Below, one piece after another: positions 36,479 to 44,220 of a DNA stretch of 64,000 nt. The notes under the pieces were generated by a model. That model had not been told where the DNA came from, ran no database searches, and saw only the letters and a list, made by a program, of their open reading frames with translations. Every line of letters begins with the position of its first letter. Within the stretch, counting starts at the first letter, position 1. The stretch spans positions 79,515-143,514 of the forward strand of contig QKMY01000024.1 of NCBI GenBank assembly GCA_003242895.1, written 5' to 3'. The position numbers and the translations under genes are program-made. The stretch comes from Candidatus Margulisiibacteriota bacterium (GTDB lineage Bacteria > Margulisbacteria > Riflemargulisbacteria > GWF2-39-127).

Positions 36479-36901
36479 ATGGGCAATTTGAGTGATCATT
36501 TTAATAAAAAAGACTTTGCGTGCAAATGCGGGCATTGTAATGGTAAGTTTAAGATAAGCCTTGGGATTGTTGGTGCATTAGAGCTTGTATCCGCACATTT
36601 TAGAAAGAGGGTTTTTGTCATTTACGGTTTTAAATGTCCTGAAGCCCTTGACCCGCTGAATGTTAATAAAAGTTATCACGCCCTTGGGAAGGCCGCAGAT
36701 TTTCGAGTTGAAGGTGTGCAATTGGATACGGTGTTTAAATTCGTGAGAACTCTTCCTGAGCTAACTGGAGTAGGATTTTATCCTAAAGAGCAGTTTGTAC
36801 ATATAGATATCCGTGAAAAAGAAAAAGATGAATGGGTTTTTGAAAATAATAAATATGTAACACTTACTGATGAAAAAAGAGCGCAATATAATTTGGCATA
36901 A
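36479..36901 (+). CDS. M15-like zinc peptidase (DUF882 / Peptidase_M15_3)
   Basis: This 140-residue protein has the small zinc D,D-carboxypeptidase fold, which acts on peptidoglycan peptides. The metal site is His67 and Asp74 in SYHALGKAAD, and His108 with Asp110 in FVHID. An N-terminal cluster of cysteines (C15, C17, C20) is seen in many members. There is no evident signal peptide, so its location is unclear; phage-type relatives act from the cytoplasm. AAGGAG precedes ATG. The Xer recombinase gene follows after 2 bp, indicating co-transcription. Confidence 0.85.
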   Translation: MGNLSDHFNKKDFACKCGHCNGKFKISLGIVGALELVSAHFRKRVFVIYGFKCPEALDPLNVNKSYHALGKAADFRVEGVQLDTVFKFVRTLPELTGVGFYPKEQFVHIDIREKEKDEWVFENNKYVTLTDEKRAQYNLA

Positions 36902-36903
36902 CA

Positions 36904-37806
36904 ATGGATATTGAGTTTTTGATCAATAATTTTATTGTTCATTTAACTTTTCAAAAAAATTTCTCTCCGCATACAGCTGAGGCGTATAGACGAGACTTGG
37001 CACAGTTTAAAGAATTTTTATCGATTAACGATATTTCCTGGGTTTCTGACATGGATAATATTACCGGTAGGAAATTCATTATATTTTTAGAACAAAAATA
37101 CGGAAATAATCACCGCTCAATTAATCGAAAGATATCCACACTTCGGTCTTTCTGGAAGTTCCTTCAGTATTCCGGCCATCAGAAAAGCAATCCATGGAAA
37201 AAAATTTCTTTAGCGAAGTTTCTCCACAAGCTGCCGTCTCATTTGCTTCCGGAAGAGCTAGAGAAAATGCTGTCCTATGATTTTTCTACTTATAAGCTTG
37301 GACTGCGTGATCAGGCAATCGTTGAGCTGCTTTTTGCCACGGGAATAAGGGTTTCTGAACTTTTTACTCTTAAAATCGGAGATATAGATTTTCATAAAAA
37401 TGAAGTGTTGGTTACAGGCAAGGGAAGCAAAGAGCGGATTGTTATCATTGGCAAAAAAGCCAAAAAGATTGTCATGGACTATATTAACCACGTTAGGCCA
37501 GAACTAGTTCCCAAATTAAATCATAGAAATGCCACACTTTTTTTGAGCTATAAAGGGACTAACCTTACTCAACGAAGTGTTCAGCGAATTATTAAAGATA
37601 TCGCTTTAAAATGCGGAATATCCAAACTTATCACTCCCCATACACTCAGACATACTTTTGCTACGGAGTTGCTCGATGGCGGTGCCGATCTTCGTGCGGT
37701 ACAGGAACTGCTGGGGCACAGCAGCCTTTCCACTACCCAGATATACACCCATGTGACGAAAGATAAATTAAGAAAAGTTTATCTGCAAGCTCATCCTCGA
37801 GCTTAA
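36904..37806 (+). CDS. xerD: Tyrosine recombinase XerC/XerD
   Basis: Xer recombinases resolve chromosome dimers at dif, controlled by FtsK. The 300-residue protein has the SAM-like core-binding domain (residues about 1-95) and a complete catalytic set: Arg149, Lys173, His246, Arg249, His272 and Tyr281. Length equals cellular Xer proteins, unlike most phage integrases. Only one Xer gene is in the window, so whether it is the C or D type or a single-protein system is undecided. No dif-like site was identified. Confidence 0.88.
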   Translation: MDIEFLINNFIVHLTFQKNFSPHTAEAYRRDLAQFKEFLSINDISWVSDMDNITGRKFIIFLEQKYGNNHRSINRKISTLRSFWKFLQYSGHQKSNPWKKISLAKFLHKLPSHLLPEELEKMLSYDFSTYKLGLRDQAIVELLFATGIRVSELFTLKIGDIDFHKNEVLVTGKGSKERIVIIGKKAKKIVMDYINHVRPELVPKLNHRNATLFLSYKGTNLTQRSVQRIIKDIALKCGISKLITPHTLRHTFATELLDGGADLRAVQELLGHSSLSTTQIYTHVTKDKLRKVYLQAHPRA

Positions 37807-37889
37807 TTGCTCCGTGATCAGAGCAGCCTTGTCGTATATCCTTATATTTAAAAAATTATAAAATGGCGCTATTTCATCAGAAGTAGAAG

Positions 37890-37898
37890 TGATATAAT
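37890..37898 (+). promoter_or_regulatory. Extended -10 promoter candidate for argD
   Basis: TGATATAAT (37890-37898) is an extended -10 element about 84 bp upstream of the argD ATG. No good -35 is visible at 16-18 bp. Confidence 0.4.
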
Positions 37899-37981
37899 TG
37901 GCGTTAATTATTAACGATTTTTAACTGAAATTATCTTGATGATTTATGAAAGACAATCAGCTATTCTAAAAAGGAGTTATT

Positions 37982-39217
37982 ATGTCTCAGCAAGATTATG
38001 TTAGCCAATATAAAGAATATATTATGCCTACTTATAATCCTCAGAAAATAGTTTTTGAGAGAGGACATGGGTGCTTTCTTTATGACTACGATGGAAACAA
38101 GTACTTGGATTTTATTGCTGGGGTGGCTGTAAATAGTCTTGGATATGGGCATCCGAAGCTTGTCTCTCAAATAGAAGCCCAGATTCATAAACTTATACAT
38201 GTTTCAAACCTTTTTATAATAAAAGAGCAAGGTATCCTTGCTAAAACATTGTGTGATAAGTTTGGCCGAGGCAAAGCTTTCTTCTGTAACAGCGGCGCTG
38301 AGGCGATTGAAGGCGCAATAAAGCTGGCAAGAAAATACGGGAAGAAAACCCTAGGCCAAAATAGCTACGAGATTATTACTATGAAAAAATCTTTTCATGG
38401 AAGAACTCTGGCTGCTATTACTGCGACCGGGCAGGAAAAGTATCAGAAAGATTTGGAGCCGTTACCTGCAGGATTCTTTTACGCGGAATTTGGTAATATA
38501 GCTTCTATCAGAGACTTAGTATCTGAGAAAACGTGTGCGATTCTGATCGAGCCTGTCCAAGGTGAGGGCGGGATCAATGTGGCGACTAAAGAGTTTTGGC
38601 TGTCTTTGGCTCAGCTCTGTGAAGAGAAACAAATACTTTTAATTTTAGACGAAATTCAGACAGGAATTGGAAGAACCGGTACCTTTTTTGCTCATGAGCA
38701 TTATGGGATTAAACCCGATGTCATATGCTTGGCAAAAGGACTTGGTGGCGGCTATCCTATTGGTGCAATCATTGCAAAAGATCCGGTTGCCAATTGTTTT
38801 CAACCGGGGGATCATGCTTCGACCTTTGGCGGGAATCCGCTTGCTTGTGGCTCTGCATCAGCAGTCATTTCAATCATCGAAGAAGAGGATATCGTTGGGA
38901 ACGTAATCAAAATGGAGTCTGTTATTTGTGCCGCTACCCGGGAATATAAACAAAAATTTCCTTTCATTAAGGATATTCGAGGCATTGGCTTGATGTGGGG
39001 AATTGAACTCGATTCATCAATTGATTGTGCTGGGATTGTTATAAACGCTTTATCGAAAGGACTTTTGATTAACTGTATCGGCGGTAATATCATCCGAATT
39101 GCTCCTCCGTTGATAATTGGAGAACAAGAGCTTTTGGACGGTTTTTCAGTATTAGAACAAATATTTATAACTCTCAATAACGGAAAAGAAAGCGATCTTT
39201 TATGCATGAAAACATAA
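37982..39217 (+). CDS. argD: Acetylornithine aminotransferase (ArgD-type)
   Basis: This is a PLP-dependent class III aminotransferase, most likely converting N-acetylglutamate semialdehyde to acetylornithine in arginine synthesis. The 411-residue protein has FCNSGAEAIEGAIKLAR (residues about 101-117) and FHGRTLAAITATGQ (about 138-151). It also has ILDEIQTGIGRTG (about 221-233), the PLP lysine in LAKGLGGGYPIG (about 250-261), and the cofactor segment HASTFGGNPLAC. Class III enzymes are hard to separate by motif, and 4-aminobutyrate or ornithine use is possible. AAAAGGAG precedes ATG. Its 3' end overlaps rlmB by 16 bp. Confidence 0.85.
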   Translation: MSQQDYVSQYKEYIMPTYNPQKIVFERGHGCFLYDYDGNKYLDFIAGVAVNSLGYGHPKLVSQIEAQIHKLIHVSNLFIIKEQGILAKTLCDKFGRGKAFFCNSGAEAIEGAIKLARKYGKKTLGQNSYEIITMKKSFHGRTLAAITATGQEKYQKDLEPLPAGFFYAEFGNIASIRDLVSEKTCAILIEPVQGEGGINVATKEFWLSLAQLCEEKQILLILDEIQTGIGRTGTFFAHEHYGIKPDVICLAKGLGGGYPIGAIIAKDPVANCFQPGDHASTFGGNPLACGSASAVISIIEEEDIVGNVIKMESVICAATREYKQKFPFIKDIRGIGLMWGIELDSSIDCAGIVINALSKGLLINCIGGNIIRIAPPLIIGEQELLDGFSVLEQIFITLNNGKESDLLCMKT

Positions 39218-39969
39218 TTCGGGATGACATAATATTTGGCAAGAATCCTCTTGTTGAAGCCCTTGAGAGTGGAGTTACTATCAATAAAGTTGAATTATCC
39301 AATACGCTTCATCGAGATGCACGCATAGATAAAATTCTCGATTTGCTAAAGGAAAAAAAAATTCCTTATACCTGGGTCCCGTCCAGATCACTTAATCTGC
39401 TTGCCGGAGATCAAGTTCATCAAGGTATTGTTGCTTATAGAAGTCCCTATAATTATTATGAACTTGAAGATATTTTGAAGGAAGCAAAAAAAAGAACACA
39501 GCCAGCATTTATCCTTATACTGGATGGAATTGAGGACCCTCATAATTTCGGAGCGCTTATTCGAACTGCAGAAGCTGCCGGAATCCATGGGATTGTTATC
39601 CCGAAGCATCGTGCCACTACGGTGACTGCGGTGGTTGCCAAAACCAGTGCTGGAGCTGCGGAACATATGAAGATTCATCGTTCAAACAGTCTGAGCCAGA
39701 TAATCGAAAAACTAAAGCAATCCGGTTTATGGATTGTTGGTGTAGAGGGTGATTCCGATAAGATATATTTTGAAGCAGATTTAACCGGACCTATTGCTCT
39801 TATTCTAGGTAGTGAAGGGAAAGGTGTATCTCATAATATAAAGAAAAATTGTGATTTTTTGGTGAAGATACCAATGCTGGGCAAAATAACCTCGTTAAAT
39901 GTTTCTGCGGCAGGTGCTGTTACCATGTTCGAGGCCGTCAAACAAAAGCTCACTAAAAAAGAGTTATGA
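39202..39969 (+). CDS. rlmB: 23S rRNA 2'-O-ribose methyltransferase (RlmB/SpoU family)
   Basis: This SpoU-family enzyme with a trefoil-knot SAM site methylates a guanosine in 23S rRNA. The 255-residue protein has the N-terminal substrate-binding domain (GKNPLVEAL, residues about 13-21). Motif 1 is LDGIEDPHNFGALIRTAEAAG (about 110-130), motif 2 is LILGSEGKGVS (about 197-207), and motif 3 is IPMLGKITSLNVSAAGAV (about 220-237). It overlaps the argD end by 16 bp. RlmB and TrmH-type relatives share motifs, but size and the N-terminal domain favour RlmB. Confidence 0.9.
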   Translation: MHENIIRDDIIFGKNPLVEALESGVTINKVELSNTLHRDARIDKILDLLKEKKIPYTWVPSRSLNLLAGDQVHQGIVAYRSPYNYYELEDILKEAKKRTQPAFILILDGIEDPHNFGALIRTAEAAGIHGIVIPKHRATTVTAVVAKTSAGAAEHMKIHRSNSLSQIIEKLKQSGLWIVGVEGDSDKIYFEADLTGPIALILGSEGKGVSHNIKKNCDFLVKIPMLGKITSLNVSAAGAVTMFEAVKQKLTKKEL

Positions 39970-39981
39970 TATCATAATACT

Positions 39982-41136
39982 ATGAGGCCATTAAAATTAG
40001 TTTTCTTCCCAACACTTGGCGGTGTACTCCCCAGCATACTGGACGATATAAAAAATGCACTGGAGAAATCTGGGCACATTACTGCTTATTTCCCTCTTTT
40101 AATGCCTGGTCATTGTTTTGATTATCAAATTGCTATAGACTTTTGCGAAAGCTTCAAACCGGATTATGTATTCATGATTGGAACAAATGGGTTCATTTCT
40201 TTTCCGGAGACAGGAACTTATTTTTTTGAAGAGCAGCAGATTCCTTATATTTCTCTTAACTTTGATTTTCCGTATATTTTTCTTTGCGATAACTCACACT
40301 CGTACCAGTATTTGAAGGCTATTATTATCTGGGATAAGTATTATGTCAGCCTCTTTAAAAAAGCTGGATTCGAAAATGTTTACTATATGCCTCTTGCCAC
40401 CAATCCCGAACGATTCATACCTCGTCAGCTTAATAAAATGATGGATCTAAGCTTCGTTGGATTTGTTGAAAATGAAAAAGTCTTGAACTCGCGACTGCGC
40501 GAGTTATCTTTTCAGGATCAAGCCTGTTGTGACTGGGCGATCAAAACGTACCTCAAGGAACAATATCCTAATCTTTACGAGATTGTCGCCGGGTACCTTT
40601 GTGAGGAATTTCATATATCGAAAATATCGGATTATCCGAATTATAGAGATATTTATTATATTGCCGAGTCAAAGTTAAACACCTTGCTCCGAAAGCAGAT
40701 CATACACCGCATGTCTTCTCATTTTCATGTAACAGTTTTTGGCAATAAGATTTGGGAAAATATTAATAATGATAAGCTGAAATTAAAACCCAGTGTAACC
40801 TATGATACCCTGCCTATTGTTTATAGTCAGAGCAAAATAAATCTAAATATTACAGCACCTCAACTGGTAACAACTATAAATCAACGTATGTTTGATATCG
40901 GGGCAACCAGGAACTTTGTCTTGAGTGACTATAGAGAAGGACTATTCGAATATTTCGATGAAGGAGAATTTGTAGTTTATCATGATAAGAAAGATTTGTT
41001 TGATAAAGCAACTTATTATCTGAAACATGATATGTCGCGGGATATAATTGCAGAAAAATTATACCAAAAAGTTCTCTCATGTCATACATGGGCCCACCGG
41101 GTAGTGGAAATCGAGAAAATTATAAGTAAATTATAA
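39982..41136 (+). CDS. CgeB-like glycosyltransferase, copy 4
   Basis: This 384-residue GT-B protein is a paralogue of the three tandem minus-strand copies 20 kb away. Its landmarks are LVFFPTLGGVLPSILDDI, PDYVFMIGTNGF, IPYISLNFDFPY, IWDKYYVSLFKKAGFENVYYMPLATNPERF, FVGFVENE, SKINLNITAPQLVTTINQRMFDIGATRNFVLSDYR and HTWAHRV. It follows rlmB by 12 bp and has no clear Shine-Dalgarno sequence. The IN-R-FD-GA segment fits CgeB-type transferases. Acceptor unknown. Confidence 0.75.
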   Translation: MRPLKLVFFPTLGGVLPSILDDIKNALEKSGHITAYFPLLMPGHCFDYQIAIDFCESFKPDYVFMIGTNGFISFPETGTYFFEEQQIPYISLNFDFPYIFLCDNSHSYQYLKAIIIWDKYYVSLFKKAGFENVYYMPLATNPERFIPRQLNKMMDLSFVGFVENEKVLNSRLRELSFQDQACCDWAIKTYLKEQYPNLYEIVAGYLCEEFHISKISDYPNYRDIYYIAESKLNTLLRKQIIHRMSSHFHVTVFGNKIWENINNDKLKLKPSVTYDTLPIVYSQSKINLNITAPQLVTTINQRMFDIGATRNFVLSDYREGLFEYFDEGEFVVYHDKKDLFDKATYYLKHDMSRDIIAEKLYQKVLSCHTWAHRVVEIEKIISKL

Positions 41137-41166
41137 GTCATAAACGTTCGGTGATAAAATACTATT

Positions 41167-42336
41167 ATGAGACAATTAAAAATTATTATCTGTCCGACAA
41201 GTGGAATCGTACTTCCTTATATTATTGACGATATCAAGATATCACTCGAGAGGCTGGGACATATTGCTGTTTATTTTCCCTTAATTGAGCCTAATCATAC
41301 ATTTGATAACGACATTGCAATGAAATTTATTAAAGACTTTATGCCTGATTATGTTTTTATGCTCGGAATAAGCGGGCTGATATATCAAAAAGGAAAGCCT
41401 CTTCATTTTCTTGATGAGCAAAAAATTCCATATATAATGTTCTTTTTTGATTTTCCGATCGCACTATTAGATAAAAGTAAATATTCTTTTAATAGCTTAA
41501 AGGCAGTTTTCATATGGGATAAAATATTAAAACAAAAATTAGAAGAGCAAGGATATCGCAACGTTTATTATTTGCCTCTGGCTACCAATCCTCACCGTTT
41601 TTTCCCTTTTGATAAGGTGGAAAATCTATTTAAAATAAGTTTTGTAGGATCAATCGCCGAGGAGGACACGCTGAACACGCAAATCGATAAGCTGATTATT
41701 CAAGACCGGGATCTTTATGACAAGCTTATCATATCCTATATGCGTCAGGGAGGGGCTAATATTTATGAGCTTCTTGAAAATGAATATATCCATCAGCGGC
41801 ATGTAAATTCAATGGATATTCATGATGAATCGTTTCTTAAATTGTTTTATTTGCTCGATGCCAAATTGAACACTATGATAAGGAAGCAGGTCATATATGG
41901 GGTAGCTTCAAAATATCTAACGCATGTTTTTGGTACTAGCAGTTGGACGAAGCTGGCTAATAAAAATATTTTGGTTAATCCGGCAATTTCCTATAATATT
42001 GTCCTTAATCATCTTTATAATCAGAGCAAAATAAATTTAAATATAACCTCTCCGCATTTATTAATGGCAATTAACCAACGTATTTTTGATGTCGGGGCCT
42101 CGAAAGGGTTTGTATTATCCGATTATCGGGATAGCGTGGTGGAGCTTTTTGATGAAGACGAGATTGTTTGCTATAAGGATCGTAATGATCTACTTGAAAA
42201 GGTTACCCATTTTTTAAATAACGATGGACTTCGTTCCGTATTTGCTAAGAAGCTCCATGAAAAGGTTATTGCTAAGCATACCTGGGAGCATAGAGTTCAG
42301 CATGTTCTTGATATTTTGAGGCAAATGGAGAAGTAA
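41167..42336 (+). CDS. CgeB-like glycosyltransferase, copy 5
   Basis: This 389-residue protein is the closest relative of the preceding gene by eye. Motifs are IIICPTSGIVLPYIIDDI, PDYVFMLGISG, IPYIMFFFDFPI, YLPLATNPHRF, FVGSIAEED, SKINLNITSPHLLMAINQRIFDVGASKGFVLSDYR and HTWEHRV. A 30-bp gap separates the pair, indicating tandem duplication. A TAAAAT box ends 6 nt upstream of ATG and there is no ribosome-binding site. It directly precedes the chemotaxis promoter, linking glycosylation genes with motility again. Confidence 0.75.
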   Translation: MRQLKIIICPTSGIVLPYIIDDIKISLERLGHIAVYFPLIEPNHTFDNDIAMKFIKDFMPDYVFMLGISGLIYQKGKPLHFLDEQKIPYIMFFFDFPIALLDKSKYSFNSLKAVFIWDKILKQKLEEQGYRNVYYLPLATNPHRFFPFDKVENLFKISFVGSIAEEDTLNTQIDKLIIQDRDLYDKLIISYMRQGGANIYELLENEYIHQRHVNSMDIHDESFLKLFYLLDAKLNTMIRKQVIYGVASKYLTHVFGTSSWTKLANKNILVNPAISYNIVLNHLYNQSKINLNITSPHLLMAINQRIFDVGASKGFVLSDYRDSVVELFDEDEIVCYKDRNDLLEKVTHFLNNDGLRSVFAKKLHEKVIAKHTWEHRVQHVLDILRQMEK

Positions 42337-42363
42337 TCTTTGAATTTGCTGGATAATACAAAT

Positions 42364-42393
42364 TTGACATAAAAACAATAAATTTTATATACT
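42364..42393 (+). promoter_or_regulatory. Sigma-70 promoter of the chemotaxis operon
   Basis: A perfect -35 TTGACA (42364-42369) and TATACT (42388-42393, 5 of 6) are 18 bp apart. The predicted start is near 42400, leaving a leader of about 135 nt before the cheW ATG at 42535. Confidence 0.65.
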
Positions 42394-42534
42394 ATAAAGA
42401 AGCGCTATAATATTGGTAATAAAAAGTTGCTAGATAGTAATATAAATTTGTTTCCGGGCGAATTATTTTATAATTACTTTTACTACATAGTGAGGGCTTT
42501 CGGGGACTGTTTGAAAGCTCGGAAGGATGAATAT

Positions 42535-43029
42535 ATGGAAGTAACAAATGTTGAAGATACCTTGCTCCAATTGGTGGCATTTGAGCTATTAGAAGAATCA
42601 TTTGCAATTAATGTCAGTTGTGTCCAAGAGATTATTCGTTTGCCTGCAATTACAGATGTTCCTCATGCCGGAGAACATATTCTCGGAGTTATAAATCTTC
42701 GTGGTCAGATAATTCCGGTTATCGATTTAAAAGTTAAGTTTGGACTGGAAAAGAAAGAGCATACATCGACATCCAGAATTGTTGTTGTTAGTGTCGCGCA
42801 TATTGTTGTTGGGATGGTTGTTGATTCGGTTTCGGAAGTAATCAGGATAGATGCTAGTTCAATTGATCCGCCTTCTCCGCTTATTTCTAGTGTTGATTCT
42901 GATTATTTAAAAGGTATTGGTAAGCAAGGTGATAGAATGATAATACTACTTGATATAGAGAAGATATTATCCATCAAAAAAAAAATGCAGGGATTTGAGA
43001 CAAATCTCATCGAATTAATTGAGGGCTAA
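42535..43029 (+). CDS. cheW: Chemotaxis adaptor CheW
   Basis: CheW couples chemoreceptors to the kinase CheA at the membrane-bound arrays. The 164-residue protein is a single CheW (SH3-like) domain with IQEIIRLPAITDVPHA-style receptor contacts (here VQEIIRLP), GVINLRGQIIPVIDL (residues about 50-64), and DSVSEVIRI. ATG at 42535 lies 7 nt after GGAAGGA, and the upstream extension of the frame is leader. The first gene of the operon, it is followed after 5 bp by the HPt/P2 protein. Confidence 0.93.
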   Translation: MEVTNVEDTLLQLVAFELLEESFAINVSCVQEIIRLPAITDVPHAGEHILGVINLRGQIIPVIDLKVKFGLEKKEHTSTSRIVVVSVAHIVVGMVVDSVSEVIRIDASSIDPPSPLISSVDSDYLKGIGKQGDRMIILLDIEKILSIKKKMQGFETNLIELIEG

Positions 43030-43034
43030 GAATA

Positions 43035-44219
43035 ATGGATACAGGAATATCTAAAGAAGAGCTAGAAGTTTTTCTTCCTGAATATAAAGAAATTATTTGT
43101 AAATTTGATGGCTTAGTTGCTTTTTTGGCTTCGGGTGAGGCGATTCGTGCTGATGTAGAGTTTGATGATATATATATGTGCATCAATAACTTAGTAGGAA
43201 TGTCAGATTATACTTATTGTAAAGATTTTATAGAACTTTCAGCTTGTCTTTTGCAATTCAGTTCTCAGCTCTGTTCAGGGCTCCTTGTCTGGAATGAACA
43301 GTATATTCCCGTATTTATTGATTGTAAGAATGCGCTATTCAGGATTTATGATAAATTTGACAAGTCTGAGGTGGCATCAATCAATGAGTCTTATGTTATC
43401 AAGGAAATCAGAAACGTTTTGCGAGTAGATGAGGTTTCCTCAAGTAAAACTGATGACATGGACCCGGAGGAAAAAGAAATATTTCTTCAAGAATTAACGG
43501 ATTATATCGAAATATTTTCTAATTCTTATGATAAATTGATCGAGGGAAAAGAAGACAAAGAAATAATTTTTAATTGTTTTAAATCAGCGCATACATTGAA
43601 AGGGTTCGCAGCTCTTATAGAGTTTCGGTCCCTTAAAAACCTCTCCGAAGAATTGGAAAAAATGTTCCTGACTTTAAAAGAAAAAAAGATTTCCTGGTCA
43701 TCTGATATGCTTGACATCATGTCCGAATCTCGAGACCTGCTGTCTTCGATGTTGGATGATGTTTTAGAAAGACGAAACGGAGAATATATGTTAGAGGGGA
43801 TATTAAAAAAAATACGGCAGGCATATATATCCGATAGTGTTGATAGTGATGATGATTCTATCATTGTTCAGCCAGCGAAGAGCTTGGCTGAAGGTCCGAT
43901 TGAGCTTACGGAGAAATTACGGGAAAAGGTCCATGATTTATTGAAAAACGGGGGCAATCTCTATGATATATCTATTATTTTTGATGAGCAAACTGAGATG
44001 AAGTCAGTTCGCTGTTTTCAATTTATTTGTATATTACGGGAAAAAGGGGCTATTATAGAAACAAGCCCATCTGAGGATGATATCATGAATTTGAGTAAAG
44101 TGGATGACGGAGTCCGATTCTTATATCATAGTGATAATCTTAACGAGAGTGATATAAAAATGCTAATAGATGAAGTATCCGATTTGCGATCAATAACAGT
44201 ATTAAAGAGAGAGGTTTGA
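43035..44219 (+). CDS. HPt and CheA-P2-like protein lacking kinase domains
   Basis: This 394-residue protein resembles the N-terminal half of CheA. Residues about 1-110 look like a degenerate HPt bundle without a phospho-accepting His. Residues about 145-250 are an HPt domain with His186 in SAHTLKGFAAL. Residues about 290-394 resemble a CheA P2 (response-regulator-binding) domain: YDISIIFDEQTEMKSVRCFQF. There is no dimerisation, ATPase or CheW domain, so it cannot phosphorylate itself. It may be phosphorylated by CheA in trans and act as a phosphate relay or sink for CheY. cheA begins 1 nt after its stop. Confidence 0.75.
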   Translation: MDTGISKEELEVFLPEYKEIICKFDGLVAFLASGEAIRADVEFDDIYMCINNLVGMSDYTYCKDFIELSACLLQFSSQLCSGLLVWNEQYIPVFIDCKNALFRIYDKFDKSEVASINESYVIKEIRNVLRVDEVSSSKTDDMDPEEKEIFLQELTDYIEIFSNSYDKLIEGKEDKEIIFNCFKSAHTLKGFAALIEFRSLKNLSEELEKMFLTLKEKKISWSSDMLDIMSESRDLLSSMLDDVLERRNGEYMLEGILKKIRQAYISDSVDSDDDSIIVQPAKSLAEGPIELTEKLREKVHDLLKNGGNLYDISIIFDEQTEMKSVRCFQFICILREKGAIIETSPSEDDIMNLSKVDDGVRFLYHSDNLNESDIKMLIDEVSDLRSITVLKREV

Positions 44220-44220
44220 T

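Noticed and set aside
36904..37806. Phage or integron integrase
   Set aside because: Length, complete catalytic residues and housekeeping context fit a cellular Xer recombinase, with no att sites or phage genes nearby.
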